From NCBI GenBank assembly GCA_026989335.1, contig JALSJN010000068.1, positions 1 through 49,144 on the forward strand: DNA of 49,144 bases. The letters are read 5' to 3'. The stretch is from Thiotrichaceae bacterium (GTDB taxonomy: Bacteria; Pseudomonadota; Gammaproteobacteria; Thiotrichales; Thiotrichaceae). The position numbers and the translations under genes are program-made. The notes under the pieces were generated by a model. That model saw nothing but the letters and a program-made list of their open reading frames with translations. It had not been told where the DNA came from and made no database searches. Positions 1 through 9,675 of this stretch are shown here, piece after piece. The stretch's first letter is position 1. Every line of letters starts with the position of its first letter.

Positions 1-104
1 TCCATTTTCACACCTGCGCCAATTACCGCGTAGGGTGATACTTCAACATCATCCGCTAGTTCAGCTTTTGAGTCGATAATAGCAGTGGGGTGAATTTTGC
101 TCAT
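1..104 (-). CDS. lpxA: UDP-N-acetylglucosamine acyltransferase LpxA (N-terminal part)
   Basis: Only the first 34 or so codons lie in the window; the gene runs off the left edge. The reverse strand from the ATG at 104 reads [16 protein letters not shown] and then a hexapeptide-type [11 protein letters not shown], the normal beginning of LpxA, which puts the first 3-hydroxyacyl chain on UDP-GlcNAc in lipid A synthesis in the cytoplasm. It follows fabZ by 18 bases, the standard lpxD-fabZ-lpxA order, which supports the call although so little sequence is visible. Confidence 0.85.
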   Translation of the reverse strand, partial: MSKIHPTAIIDSKAELADDVEVSPYAVIGAGVKM

Positions 105-122
105 TCGGTTTATTGTCTCGGG

Positions 123-617
123 TTACTTATCTTGGTTCGCAGGAACTGCGGCGCATTTAATTTCAGCAACGGTTGCAATCTCACCATTAACGCGGGCTTC
201 TGTTTTAAATATCCACATTTGACCTTTGTGACGCAAAACTTCGGCGCGTAGTTCTAGCTGGTCACCCGGTACCACTTGCTTTTTAAACTTCACTTTATCA
301 ACACCCACAAGGATGTATAGCATGTCCGTTTGAGGCTCTTCACCCATTGTACGAAAGCCTAATAAGCCAGTCGCTTGAGCCATCGCTTCGATAATTAACA
401 CGCCGGGCATTATCGGTTGGTCGGGGAAGTGCCCGTTAAAGAACGGCTCATTTATAGTGACATTTTTAATCGCTGTGAGTGATTTACCTGATTCAAATTG
501 AGTCACTCGATCAACCAATAAAAATGGGTAGCGATGCGCTAAAAAGCGTCTTATTTCGCTTACGTCCATTAAGCTTTCATTGTTTAAGGCGTAGTTTTCT
601 TGTGTTTCATTCCCCAT
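123..617 (-). CDS. fabZ: 3-hydroxyacyl-ACP dehydratase FabZ
   Basis: Dehydrates 3-hydroxyacyl-ACP in fatty acid elongation. The single hot-dog domain carries HRYPFLLVDRV near residue 28, the catalytic histidine in GHFP (H63) and the catalytic glutamate in EAMAQATG (E77). I chose the ATG at 617 (164 residues), which follows a GAGAA-type ribosome site and overlaps the lpxD stop by 11 bases. The frame is open to 650, and an internal ATG at 569 would give 148 residues, closer to the 151 of E. coli. It competes with LpxA and LpxD for the same 3-hydroxyacyl-ACP pool, which explains its place between them. Confidence 0.95.
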   Translation of the reverse strand: MGNETQENYALNNESLMDVSEIRRFLAHRYPFLLVDRVTQFESGKSLTAIKNVTINEPFFNGHFPDQPIMPGVLIIEAMAQATGLLGFRTMGEEPQTDMLYILVGVDKVKFKKQVVPGDQLELRAEVLRHKGQMWIFKTEARVNGEIATVAEIKCAAVPANQDK

Positions 618-1647
618 GTTTATTCTCTTTATCCTGTAGTTTCTTTTCAAGTTGATTTAATTGTTTTGCCATTTTATCAAGGCTTCTAAAACGTGCTGCA
701 TTGCGCCGCCATTTTGTATTTTCTTCCGTGGTGATACCAGATGAATATACGCCTGCTGATTTCAACGAGTTTGTAACCATGCTACGACCCGTGATCATAA
801 CATCATCTGCAATTTCAAGATGCCCCGCAATCGCCACACCGCCACCAATCTGACAGCGTTTACCAATATGGGTACTACCGGCCACTAATGAGCCGCCGGG
901 CATAATCGTATGCTCATCAATCTGTACGTTGTGACCGATAATAACTTGATTATCAATTTTAACGCCTTGAGCAATTTTAGTTGAACCTAGTGCAGCGCGG
1001 TCTATGGTTGTATTTGCCCCAATTTCAACATCATCGCCGATGACTACATTGCCAACTTGCAGAATTTTATACCAGCTTTTATCCTCTTGTAAGACAAAGC
1101 CGAAGCCATCTGCGCCTATGACTACACCAGAATGGATGATGACGTTCTTACCAATTTGAGAATCTGAATAAAGGGTCACATTCGCATGCAAAAGTGTGTT
1201 TTTGTCAATACTCGAGTTATCCCCAATAACGCAACCCGCACCTATCTGCGCACCATCTTCGATGCTTACGCCTTTCTCAATCACCACATTTGCCGCAATA
1301 GTAACGTGCTTAGCAATCGTTGCCGTTTCATCAATCACTGCGCTCGGATGAATACTCGCTTGTTGCTCATTCGGCGGATTAAACAGTCGAACGACTTTGG
1401 CAAAGGTTAAATAGGGGTCTTTTGCGATTAAAGCGTTACCCTCATATTGTTCTGCAAGTTGCGCCGATAAGATAATCGCAGATGCTTGGGTTGATTCAAG
1501 TTGGCGCTTATACTTTGGGTTACTCACAAAACTGATGTCACCTGCCACCGCATCTTGCAATGTAGCGATATTAGTCAGCAAAGAATGCTCATCACCTTTG
1601 AATTCAGTGTGCGTAAGCTCGGCCAAGTTTGAAAGCGTAAATTCCAT
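607..1647 (-). CDS. lpxD: UDP-3-O-acylglucosamine N-acyltransferase LpxD
   Basis: Adds the N-linked 3-hydroxyacyl chain to UDP-3-O-acylglucosamine, the third step of lipid A synthesis. The N-terminal uridine-binding domain covers about residues 1-100. A left-handed beta-helix of hexapeptide repeats (IGAGCVIG, IHSGVVIGADG, VVIGDDVEIG) fills about 100-310, and a charged C-terminal helix follows. The catalytic histidine is H239 in IIGHN, the same number as in E. coli. Length 346 is normal. The stop overlaps fabZ and the start lies 2 bases from the skp stop, so this is tightly coupled operon expression. Confidence 0.97.
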   Translation of the reverse strand: MEFTLSNLAELTHTEFKGDEHSLLTNIATLQDAVAGDISFVSNPKYKRQLESTQASAIILSAQLAEQYEGNALIAKDPYLTFAKVVRLFNPPNEQQASIHPSAVIDETATIAKHVTIAANVVIEKGVSIEDGAQIGAGCVIGDNSSIDKNTLLHANVTLYSDSQIGKNVIIHSGVVIGADGFGFVLQEDKSWYKILQVGNVVIGDDVEIGANTTIDRAALGSTKIAQGVKIDNQVIIGHNVQIDEHTIMPGGSLVAGSTHIGKRCQIGGGVAIAGHLEIADDVMITGRSMVTNSLKSAGVYSSGITTEENTKWRRNAARFRSLDKMAKQLNQLEKKLQDKENKHGE

Positions 1648-1649
1648 TG

Positions 1650-2198
1650 TTACTGTTGATTAGTTTGGGTTGAACTTGTGACAGATTTTTTTACTGTTTG
1701 CTTTAAATATTTAAGCACTAAGGGGGTTACATCAACCCGCTTACTGGCCGAGAGATAATCCTGCAAAATGATGTCCAATTTATTCTTCTCTCTTATATGA
1801 TCAATAGCACTAAACACCCCACGTTGCACATCATCCAAAGCGGTGTCTCTTGCAAAACGTAGCTCCTCCCTGAAGTCTTGTAGCAAACGACTCCGGGCAC
1901 GTTTTTTAGTGCGTAGTTCGCGTTCTTTTTGACGTATTGCTTCTTTGTCGGCAGTTAAATCAGTCACTCTCTCTAAATCTGCACTTAAACGATTGATCTC
2001 ATCAAGGGCATCGGCAAGCTTTTTTTCTTGTGGGATAAACTTCTCTTTTAATGCGGCACTTGCAAGCTCTGCCTGAGGTGCGTGCTCCATGAGGTAAGGT
2101 ACATTTACTACACCTATCGAAATAGCGTCTGCCGCTTGTGCTTGATAACTAACGAGGAAAAAGAAAGCAACAGTAAAGACAAGCGATGATTTAAACAT
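1650..2198 (-). CDS. skp: Periplasmic OmpH/Skp-type chaperone
   Basis: Periplasmic holdase that carries unfolded outer-membrane proteins to BamA. From the ATG at 2198 the product is 182 residues and starts with a clear signal peptide ending near YQAQA-ADA. A GVVNVPYLMEHAPQ beta-strand segment and a long charged coiled coil (about residues 45-125), typical of Skp tentacles, follow. The frame is open to another ATG at 2243, but that would put 15 polar residues before the signal peptide, so I prefer 2198; neither start has a strong Shine-Dalgarno. It is somewhat longer than E. coli Skp (161) because of a Lys/Thr/Ser/Gln tail. Confidence 0.88.
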   Translation of the reverse strand: MFKSSLVFTVAFFFLVSYQAQAADAISIGVVNVPYLMEHAPQAELASAALKEKFIPQEKKLADALDEINRLSADLERVTDLTADKEAIRQKERELRTKKRARSRLLQDFREELRFARDTALDDVQRGVFSAIDHIREKNKLDIILQDYLSASKRVDVTPLVLKYLKQTVKKSVTSSTQTNQQ

Positions 2199-2333
2199 TG
2201 AATTATGATTACCACTGTACTTTTTTGCTAAAAAACGTCTCATAAGTGCTGATTGTACCGTGTTGTTAAGGTTTTTTCACACTCTTTTGATCGTACTTTG
2301 TGTACAAACAATTCTATAAAAAACTCAGTAGTT

Positions 2334-4637
2334 CTAGAAATTTGCACCAATTGAAAATTGCAATTTCTGCTCATCATCACCTTCTTTTGCATTAAGTGGT
2401 TTTGCATAACTTAGCGTAAACGGCCCTATGGGTGAAATCCATGTGGTTGCTAAACCAGTTGAAAAGCGTAATTGATCGGCTTTAAAATCTTTAGTACCAG
2501 CAAACACATTACCCCCATCGATAAAGACGCTCATGCGTAAACCTTTCACATCATCACCAAGAAAAGGCACGGGAAATAAAAGCTCAGCCTTTGTATTAAC
2601 ACTAAGAGCACCACCTTTAGATGCTTTATTAGAATCTTGTGGGCCCAAGCTATTATACTCAAAACCCCGCACTGTACCGATGCCACCTGAGTAAAAATTC
2701 TCAAAGAAGGGTAATTCAGAGGTTGATCCGTAGGCATCTCCGTATGAAACCCCTCCTTTTAATGCAAAAGTCATTTTTTCTGTTACAGGTTTATAGAGAG
2801 ACGTTTTTAATTTCACTTTATAATATTCCAAATCACCACCGGGTAGGCCACTTTCTAACGAGATACTGTGGCGCTGACCTTCAGAAGGGAATAGAAAACG
2901 GTTGCGAGTATCGTGAATATAGCTCATTGAACCGATGATATTATTATAGCTGTCACCATTATTCTCATCTTTAATAAATTCTTTAATATGATCCGGTGTG
3001 CCTTCAGACGTTTTAATTTGTCGATGTTCACCTCCTAAACTAAAGCGTATCGAGTTATCTTCTGTCATCGGAATCGTATAATTTAGCGTTGCTCCATAAG
3101 TATCGCTACTATAATTAGAAATATTATTCTGATTAGCGTCCGATTTATTAAGGTAAACATTGAATCCACGCCCGACACCATCAATCGTATGGTAAGGGTT
3201 ATTATAATTCAGATTAAAGCTTTTATTTGATGTGCTGTTAGAAGCACTAACCGACATACTTTTGCCCATTCCCATAAAGTTATTTTGCTTTAAACCAACA
3301 TTAAACAAAAAACTACTGCCAGAGTAACCAATTGAGGCACTAATATCATTGGATGATTGTGCATCTTTCACAATTACATCTAAATCAACTTGGTCACTAC
3401 GCCCTGCCACTGGTGATGTTGCAATTCTTACACTTTCTATAAATGGTAAACGTTGAATACGGACTTTAGAGCGACGTACTTTTTCTTTGGATAAGAAAGT
3501 ACTTTCTAGCTGACGCATTTCTCGGCGAATCACCACATCTTTAGTTCTAAAGTTACCGCGAATATTAATACGTCTCACATAGACACGCTGACCTTTTTCA
3601 GCTTGGAATATTAAATTTACGCGCTTATTTACATTATCAATTTGTGGAACTACAGCAATTTTTGAAAATGCAAAGCCTTGTTTACCAAGCCGCTCTTGAA
3701 TACTATTACGCGTATCAGCCAGTTTTGTTTGCGAGAACACCTCACCTTTTTTCATGCGCAATAGTTTTTTTGCTTCTTGTTTTGAAATATCAGCATCACC
3801 GCCCACATGTACATTACCTATGTGGAAACGATCACCCTCTTTGATATTAATATTAACAAAAACAGACTGCTTATCATCAGATAATGAAACCTGACTGGAT
3901 AGGATTTGGAAATTTAAATAGCCTCGGTCGCGATAGAACGAGGTGATTTTATCAATATCACCCACTAACTTTTCTCTGGCGTATTTATCGCGATCACTAA
4001 AAAATGCAAAGCGCCCTTTAGAGCCAGACTCCATCATTTTAAGTAATTGTTTCTCTGTGAATGCTTTATTGCCGCTAATGTTTACGCGTTTGATACGGGC
4101 AATACCACCTTCATGTATTTTGATATTTACCGCGACACGGTTACGATCTAACTTCTTTAGTTCTGTTTTAACAGTTGCAGAATAATTACCGCCAGCTAGA
4201 TACTGCTGCTGTATTTGTGCTTGTATTTTTTTGAGCGCCGATTTATCCAGCGGGCGGCCTTGCGAAATACCTGCTTGCTTTAAAGCACCGAGTAGTACCT
4301 GTGTTTCTAACTTATGGTTACCCTCAAGATTGATTTCACCAATAACAGAACGCTCATGGACTTTTACTAATAAGGTATTACCGCGACGACCTAATTGAAC
4401 ATCATCAAAAAAGCCTGTTTGGTAAATGGCGCGAATGGTGGATGCCGACATTTTATCGTCAAAGCTTTCACCTATCTTTACAGGAATATTGGCTTTTACG
4501 GTTTCTGCTGTGATTCTTTCTAAACCACTCACTTGAATACTTTTTAATACAAAGCTTTCGGCCCAGGCGCTTACAGAGAGTGTCGATATTATTGATAACA
4601 ACAGTAAACCTGCTACTTTAAGCATTTTATTGTTCAT
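2334..4637 (-). CDS. bamA: Outer membrane assembly factor BamA
   Basis: Central subunit of the BAM complex, which inserts beta-barrel proteins in the outer membrane. The signal peptide covers residues 1-26 (ends SAWA). Five POTRA domains follow to about residue 430, then an Omp85 barrel with GGIGTVRGFEYNSLGP, matching the conserved VRGF loop motif of the family. The last residue is Phe, as expected for a BAM substrate. Length 767 is close to the family norm. The ATG has an AAGGGAC ribosome site. A terminator-like hairpin with a U-tract sits just upstream (see 4654-4686), so expression may be uncoupled from rseP. Confidence 0.97.
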   Translation of the reverse strand: MNNKMLKVAGLLLLSIISTLSVSAWAESFVLKSIQVSGLERITAETVKANIPVKIGESFDDKMSASTIRAIYQTGFFDDVQLGRRGNTLLVKVHERSVIGEINLEGNHKLETQVLLGALKQAGISQGRPLDKSALKKIQAQIQQQYLAGGNYSATVKTELKKLDRNRVAVNIKIHEGGIARIKRVNISGNKAFTEKQLLKMMESGSKGRFAFFSDRDKYAREKLVGDIDKITSFYRDRGYLNFQILSSQVSLSDDKQSVFVNINIKEGDRFHIGNVHVGGDADISKQEAKKLLRMKKGEVFSQTKLADTRNSIQERLGKQGFAFSKIAVVPQIDNVNKRVNLIFQAEKGQRVYVRRINIRGNFRTKDVVIRREMRQLESTFLSKEKVRRSKVRIQRLPFIESVRIATSPVAGRSDQVDLDVIVKDAQSSNDISASIGYSGSSFLFNVGLKQNNFMGMGKSMSVSASNSTSNKSFNLNYNNPYHTIDGVGRGFNVYLNKSDANQNNISNYSSDTYGATLNYTIPMTEDNSIRFSLGGEHRQIKTSEGTPDHIKEFIKDENNGDSYNNIIGSMSYIHDTRNRFLFPSEGQRHSISLESGLPGGDLEYYKVKLKTSLYKPVTEKMTFALKGGVSYGDAYGSTSELPFFENFYSGGIGTVRGFEYNSLGPQDSNKASKGGALSVNTKAELLFPVPFLGDDVKGLRMSVFIDGGNVFAGTKDFKADQLRFSTGLATTWISPIGPFTLSYAKPLNAKEGDDEQKLQFSIGANF

Positions 4638-4653
4638 TTTTTAAGTCCCTTTT

Positions 4654-4686
4654 AACAAAAAACCTTTGCACTAAAAAGTACAAAGG
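4654..4686 (-). terminator. Intrinsic terminator or attenuator between rseP and bamA
   Basis: On the minus strand the arms CCTTTGTACT (4686-4677) and AGTGCAAAGG (4672-4663) pair with one mismatch around a four-base TTTT loop. TTTTTTGTT follows at once. Only about 16 bases remain before the bamA start, too few for a separate promoter after the hairpin. Confidence 0.6.
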
Positions 4687-4754
4687 CATTATTTTACACG
4701 CTTCCAGCGTATAAGTAAGCCCTCACCATTGAATATGGTGCAGGCAAAGCGTTG

Positions 4755-6137
4755 TTAATTTATCAAACGCCCAATATCATTATAAATCGCAATCACCATC
4801 ATTACCCCGACTAGGCTCATGCCGACACGCATCCCCATTGCTTCAAACTTTTCTGACACAGGACTGCCTTTGATAACTTCAATAATGTAGTACAGCAAGT
4901 GACCTCCATCTAGCATGGGTATAGGTAATAAATTAAGTACGCCGAGGCTTAAACTAATAATCGCAAGAAAACCTAAAAAGGCGGTTAGTCCATGGTTAGC
5001 ACTTTTACCCGCATAATCTGCGATGGTAATTGGTCCAGAAAGGTTCTTTAGCGATGCTTCGCCAGTAATTAATCGGCCCATGACTTTAAGCGTCATTACC
5101 GACATATCCCAGGTGTTTTGTAAACCGATTTGCATTGACTCTAAAAAAGGCGCTTGGCGTGTAAAGCGCATTTTGTCAATTTCAGCCATTGCGTTATCGT
5201 CATATTTCCTTGCTAAACTTACGCCGATTAGGCCACGTGTTTTACCTTCAATCTCGGTAAGTTTAGGCGTCATCTGTAGCGTCATTTGAATGCCTTCACG
5301 ATCAACTACTAGCTCAACCGATTTTCCTGCGTGTGCGTTGATATAGTTTGAAAAGAATTCGGTTGATGCTACCGGTTGCCCATCAACAGTGACTAATTTA
5401 TCTTTTGCTTTAACACCTGCCGCTTCTGCCGCTTTGCCCGGCAACACTTGATGAATTAGCGCTGTATGAGACGGCTGCCAGAAGTTTAAGCCTGTTTTTG
5501 CAAGGTAATCACCCTCGTCTGCAAGTAATGCTAAACCGTTTAAATCCATATTACGCACGGCTTGAGAGCCTGACTCTGTCTCAACATGGATGGAGAGTTT
5601 AGGGTTCTTTAAGTATTCATTTAACAGCGTTAAACGCACTTGGCTCATTGATTCTGTTTTAACATCATTGATTCCAATAATTTTATCTTTAGACTCAAAC
5701 CCTGCTTTAGCCGCATAACTGCTTTGCGTAACATCACCTACTAACGGACGAATTGAATCAATGCCTAGCATTTGAATCGCGGCAAACGCTGCGATTGCAA
5801 AAAGGAAGTTAAACATCGGCCCAGCTAATACCACTAAAAAACGTTTCCACACAGGTTGGGTATTAAACGCGCGATGCTTTTCTGCAGGGTCAACCTCACC
5901 TTCGCGCTCATCCAACATTTTCACATAACCACCCATTGGAATTGCCGCTAGCACATATTCTGTGCCATCTTTATCGTTGGACTTGTACGTCCAAAGTGGT
6001 TTACCAAAACCAATAGCAAATCGAATGATTTTAATGCCGAGCTTACGTGCCACCCAAAAGTGACCAAACTCGTGAATGCCGACTAAAACTCCAATGGCGA
6101 CAAAAAAAGATAAGATAGAAATGAGGACTGTTAACAT
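4755..6137 (-). CDS. rseP: Site-2 protease RseP
   Basis: Inner-membrane zinc metalloprotease that cuts anti-sigma factor RseA within the membrane after DegS, releasing sigma-E. The zinc motif HEFGH is at residues 22-26 inside the first membrane segment. Two PDZ domains occupy about 115-300, and the second active-site motif LDGGH lies near the C-terminus before the last membrane helices. At 460 residues it is near the E. coli length (450). It sits between dxr and bamA in the usual order; a TATAAT at 6200-6195 (minus strand) about 60 bases upstream may provide an extra promoter. Confidence 0.96.
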   Translation of the reverse strand: MLTVLISILSFFVAIGVLVGIHEFGHFWVARKLGIKIIRFAIGFGKPLWTYKSNDKDGTEYVLAAIPMGGYVKMLDEREGEVDPAEKHRAFNTQPVWKRFLVVLAGPMFNFLFAIAAFAAIQMLGIDSIRPLVGDVTQSSYAAKAGFESKDKIIGINDVKTESMSQVRLTLLNEYLKNPKLSIHVETESGSQAVRNMDLNGLALLADEGDYLAKTGLNFWQPSHTALIHQVLPGKAAEAAGVKAKDKLVTVDGQPVASTEFFSNYINAHAGKSVELVVDREGIQMTLQMTPKLTEIEGKTRGLIGVSLARKYDDNAMAEIDKMRFTRQAPFLESMQIGLQNTWDMSVMTLKVMGRLITGEASLKNLSGPITIADYAGKSANHGLTAFLGFLAIISLSLGVLNLLPIPMLDGGHLLYYIIEVIKGSPVSEKFEAMGMRVGMSLVGVMMVIAIYNDIGRLIN

Positions 6138-6237
6138 AGTTAGATTTTTCTTATAGATTGTTTACAAATAGAGAGTTGTTGGTCTCTTAGTTTTATTATA
6201 GACCGTCAAAAAACACGGTGGTTCTTGCGAAAGTAAG

Positions 6238-7431
6238 TTAATTTAGACGAGCAACACTTTCTTTTGCATATTCACGGCTCGTTAAATCTTGTGCCAGTAT
6301 ATCATTAATTTTTGCCGATGTCCCTGCTGGAGCCTGTTCTAGTGCCTTTTCTATGACAAGCGGTATATCAGTGAAGCGAATTTTCTTATTTAAAAAAGCC
6401 TCCACTGCGATTTCGTTTGCGGCATTCAATGCGATAGTCGCATTACCCCCCAGCCGATGCGCATCATAAGCGAGTTGTAAACAGCGGCATCGTTCAAAGT
6501 CTGGTTTTTCAAAATCCAGCCTTGCTACTTCAAATATATCAAGTGCTTTTACGCCTGACGCAATTCGCTCTGGATAGCCCAAAGCATAGGCAATCGGTGT
6601 GCGCATATCAGGGTTACCCAGTTGCGCCAGTACAGAACCATCGTTATATGAAACCATTGAATGAATCATACTTTGTGGATGAATCACGACTTGGATTTTA
6701 TTTTCTGGCACATCAAATAACCAACAGGCTTCAATCACTTCCAAGCCTTTATTCATCATAGTGGCAGAGTCAACTGAGATTTTTTGACCCATTACCCAGT
6801 TTGGGTGCGCGACAGCTTGCTCAGGCGTTACCTTGTTTAGGGTCGCTACATCTCTCGTTCTAAACGGCCCACCTGATGCGGTTAGTAATATTTTCTCAAC
6901 CCCTGCTTTTTGTTGATCACCATTCACCAAAGGTGGCATGGATTGAAATATAGCGTTATGTTCGCTGTCAATTGGTAATAACTCTGCGCCTTTATGGCGA
7001 TTATTATGAATCGCATCCATAAACAACTTGCCCGACATGACCAGCGATTCTTTATTCGCCAGCATAACGCGCTTGCCAGCCTCAGCTGCTGCGAGATTAG
7101 GCAATAACCCAGCAGCACCAACAATCGCCGCCATCACATAATCAACTTCTGGCAAACTGGCTATTGTTTCTAAAGCTTGTTTACCTGATAAAACTTTTGT
7201 CGGGCATGATTTCTCTTTAAGCTTTTCCTCTAACTGAGTCGCCGCATCTTCCTCAACCATTACAGCATAGGCTGGTTGCACACTTAAACATTGCTCCACA
7301 AGCTTTTCCACATTGCTATTCGCACTCAAAGCCACCACATGATATCGCTGGGGGTGACGCGCTAAAACATCTAGCGTATTCACCCCTATCGTGCCCGTTG
7401 CACCTAAAATACAAATGCCTTTTGAATTCAC
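6238..7431 (-). CDS. dxr: 1-deoxy-D-xylulose 5-phosphate reductoisomerase
   Basis: Second enzyme of the methylerythritol phosphate isoprenoid pathway; uses NADPH to make MEP. The N-terminal Rossmann motif ILGATGTIG, the ANKES segment and the SGGPFR and HPNWVMG metal/substrate motifs are all present. I chose GTG at 7431 because it overlaps the cdsA stop as GTGA, a classic coupled start, giving 397 residues as in the family. The frame is open to a TTG at 7449, which would add only six residues. Isoprenoid supply feeds the undecaprenyl synthase encoded upstream. Confidence 0.95.
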   Translation of the reverse strand: MNSKGICILGATGTIGVNTLDVLARHPQRYHVVALSANSNVEKLVEQCLSVQPAYAVMVEEDAATQLEEKLKEKSCPTKVLSGKQALETIASLPEVDYVMAAIVGAAGLLPNLAAAEAGKRVMLANKESLVMSGKLFMDAIHNNRHKGAELLPIDSEHNAIFQSMPPLVNGDQQKAGVEKILLTASGGPFRTRDVATLNKVTPEQAVAHPNWVMGQKISVDSATMMNKGLEVIEACWLFDVPENKIQVVIHPQSMIHSMVSYNDGSVLAQLGNPDMRTPIAYALGYPERIASGVKALDIFEVARLDFEKPDFERCRCLQLAYDAHRLGGNATIALNAANEIAVEAFLNKKIRFTDIPLVIEKALEQAPAGTSAKINDILAQDLTSREYAKESVARLN

Positions 7432-8249
7432 GTAAGTACCCCGCCCCAAAAAATACCCAAGGCAAATAAAGGTAGAACGGCAATTAAACCATCAACACGA
7501 TCAAGAACTCCGCCATGGCCAGGCAGAATATTACCTGAATCTTTTAACCCCGCTTCACGCTTAATGAGGCTCTCAAAAAGATCTCCCGCTACAGAAAGCA
7601 AGGCGACGCAAACGGATAAGAAAATAAAGTAAAACCAGTCTGCCCCAGCAACTCCTAGATAGACAGCACCCAATACTGACCAAATAAATGCTCCAGTTAC
7701 ACCGCCATAAACCCCTTCGCGGGTTTTCCCTGGGCTTAATTCAGGCGCTAATTTCGTTTTACCAAAACGTTTGCCCGAAAAGTACGCACCACTGTCAGTA
7801 ATAGCGACAAGAAAAATTAAGTAAAGTACCAAGGCTGGGTGATGTGCATGTAACGTTACTAATGCCGACCAGGCAGGTATTAACACAAGGAAGGCCGCAA
7901 TACGTAACAAGCACTTATTTTCTTTATAAAGACTAATGCCCTTTTCATAAATCGCCAGTAGCACCAAAGCGACTGCCCAAGCAATCACACCTACAACGAT
8001 AAAAAGCCACCGTGAATCAGGCCATAGAATGGGAATTAAGCTAACCGAGAATAGTATAAAAACAAAAAAACTCTGTGAGTTATCATCGTCAAAACCAACC
8101 ATTCGCGCCCATTCCCATCCGCCAATACCGACAAAAATGAATAATGTAAGAAACGAAAATACTGAGTTTGGTAACAATGTTACCCCAAGCAATACGGCGA
8201 TGATTAAAATCACACCCGTAATTACGCGTTGCTTGAGTGCCTCATCCAT
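7428..8249 (-). CDS. cdsA: Phosphatidate cytidylyltransferase CdsA
   Basis: Makes CDP-diacylglycerol from CTP and phosphatidic acid in the inner membrane. The 273-residue product has about seven or eight hydrophobic segments. The family signature lies near the C-terminus: SLIKREAGLKDSG followed by LPGHGGVLDRVD, with conserved Lys, Asp and the HGG loop. It is preceded by uppS with a 38-base gap and overlaps dxr by four bases. Confidence 0.96.
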   Translation of the reverse strand: MDEALKQRVITGVILIIAVLLGVTLLPNSVFSFLTLFIFVGIGGWEWARMVGFDDDNSQSFFVFILFSVSLIPILWPDSRWLFIVVGVIAWAVALVLLAIYEKGISLYKENKCLLRIAAFLVLIPAWSALVTLHAHHPALVLYLIFLVAITDSGAYFSGKRFGKTKLAPELSPGKTREGVYGGVTGAFIWSVLGAVYLGVAGADWFYFIFLSVCVALLSVAGDLFESLIKREAGLKDSGNILPGHGGVLDRVDGLIAVLPLFALGIFWGGVLT

Positions 8250-8287
8250 TTGAAATACCTTATTTATACCTTGCTAAAAAGTGAAGG

Positions 8288-9076
8288 CTAGTTAGTCTCT
8301 TGGTTTTTTCTATTTTTTTCTGCTAATTCTTTTTCGGCAACAACTTGCTCACTGGTTTTACCAAAACGCCTTTGTCGTGATGAATAGTCTGTAATGGCCT
8401 TCATTAATTCGCCATCTTTAAAATCTGGCCATAGCGCATCAGTAAAATACAATTCGGCGTATGCCATCTGCCACAAGAGAAAGTTACTAATACGTTTTTC
8501 GCCACCCGTGCGAATAAACAGATCAGGATCTGGCACACCCTTTTCACTAAGTTGATAAGTGCTAAGATTTTCTGATATCGAATCTTCTGTAATTTCAGTA
8601 GGCTTCATCTCACCCTTAGAAACCTGAGTTGCCAAACTTTGAACTGCTTGTGTCACATCCCAGCGACCACCGTAGTTTGCTGCAACAATTAGGCGTAAGC
8701 CGGTACTCTTTTCAGTACGTTGCTCGACTTGTTTAATTTTCTTTTGCAGCTTATCAGAGAATTTTGTAAGATCACCGACAATCTGTAAACGCACATTATT
8801 ACGCGCTAAAGACTTCGCCTCACGATCTAATGCCATCATAAACAAGCCCATAAGATTGGTGATTTCTTCTTCCGGTCGCTTCCAATTCTCACTACTGAAC
8901 GCAAACAGGCTTAAGCATTCCACACCCAGCTTTGAACAACTTTTAACAATTTCTCGAACGGTTTCGACGCCTTCTTTATGCCCCATAAAACGAGGACGGT
9001 GTTTGCGCTTCGCCCAACGACCATTGCCATCCATAACGATGGCAATATGACGTGGGATATTTAGCTCAGTTTCCAT
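8288..9076 (-). CDS. uppS: Undecaprenyl diphosphate synthase (cis-prenyltransferase)
   Basis: Condenses eight isopentenyl units onto farnesyl diphosphate to make the C55 carrier used for peptidoglycan and other envelope polymers. The catalytic Asp is D16 in VMDGNGRWAKR. The C-terminal signature RTGGEKRISNFLLWQ followed by YAELYF is intact. Length 262 compares with 253 in E. coli; the extra residues form a charged Lys/Glu/Asn tail. It lies 14 bases after frr. Confidence 0.97.
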   Translation of the reverse strand: METELNIPRHIAIVMDGNGRWAKRKHRPRFMGHKEGVETVREIVKSCSKLGVECLSLFAFSSENWKRPEEEITNLMGLFMMALDREAKSLARNNVRLQIVGDLTKFSDKLQKKIKQVEQRTEKSTGLRLIVAANYGGRWDVTQAVQSLATQVSKGEMKPTEITEDSISENLSTYQLSEKGVPDPDLFIRTGGEKRISNFLLWQMAYAELYFTDALWPDFKDGELMKAITDYSSRQRRFGKTSEQVVAEKELAEKNRKNQETN

Positions 9077-9090
9077 AAATAGTAAGGTGA

Positions 9091-9648
9091 CTATACCTTC
9101 ATTAAATCCACTTCTTTTTCGGCAATGATTTCATCAATTTGCTTTACGCAAGTATCGGTGATTTTTTGTATGTCATCTTGCGCCTTGCGCTCCTCGTCTT
9201 CAGAAATATCTTTATCTTTTTCTAATGACCTAAAGTCGGAATTTGCATCGCGGCGAATATTACGAATCGCTACTTTTGCATTCTCACCTTCATGGCGCAC
9301 GACTTTAACCAAGTCACGACGACGCTCTTCAGTTAATTGTGGCATTGGTATGCGAATAACAGACCCTGCTGAATTTGGGTTTAAACCCAGATCAGATTTC
9401 ATAATGGCTTTTTCAACCGCCTGCACCATCGGCCTTTCCCAAGGTGTTACGGTTAACGTTCGTGCATCTTCTACACCGATATTTGCGACTTGATTAAGCG
9501 GCGTATCGTTACCGTAATAATCCACGACGATATGTTCAAGTAAACTTGGATGAGCACGCCCTGTGCGAACTTTTGATAACTCACCTTTTAGAGAGTCGAT
9601 GCTTTTTTGCATTCTTGAATCTGCGTCTTTTATAATTTCATCAATCAT
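9091..9648 (-). CDS. frr: Ribosome recycling factor
   Basis: Splits post-termination ribosomes together with EF-G. Length 185 and the whole sequence match the family: the [13 protein letters not shown] segment, the [12 protein letters not shown] domain-II region, and [12 protein letters not shown] followed by the long third helix of the three-helix bundle. It starts with ATG at 9648, 27 bases after the pyrH stop, and belongs to the pyrH-frr-uppS transcription unit. Confidence 0.98.
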   Translation of the reverse strand: MIDEIIKDADSRMQKSIDSLKGELSKVRTGRAHPSLLEHIVVDYYGNDTPLNQVANIGVEDARTLTVTPWERPMVQAVEKAIMKSDLGLNPNSAGSVIRIPMPQLTEERRRDLVKVVRHEGENAKVAIRNIRRDANSDFRSLEKDKDISEDEERKAQDDIQKITDTCVKQIDEIIAEKEVDLMKV

Positions 9649-9675
9649 AATTTTTTCCTTATTGAAGTCTCAGCT

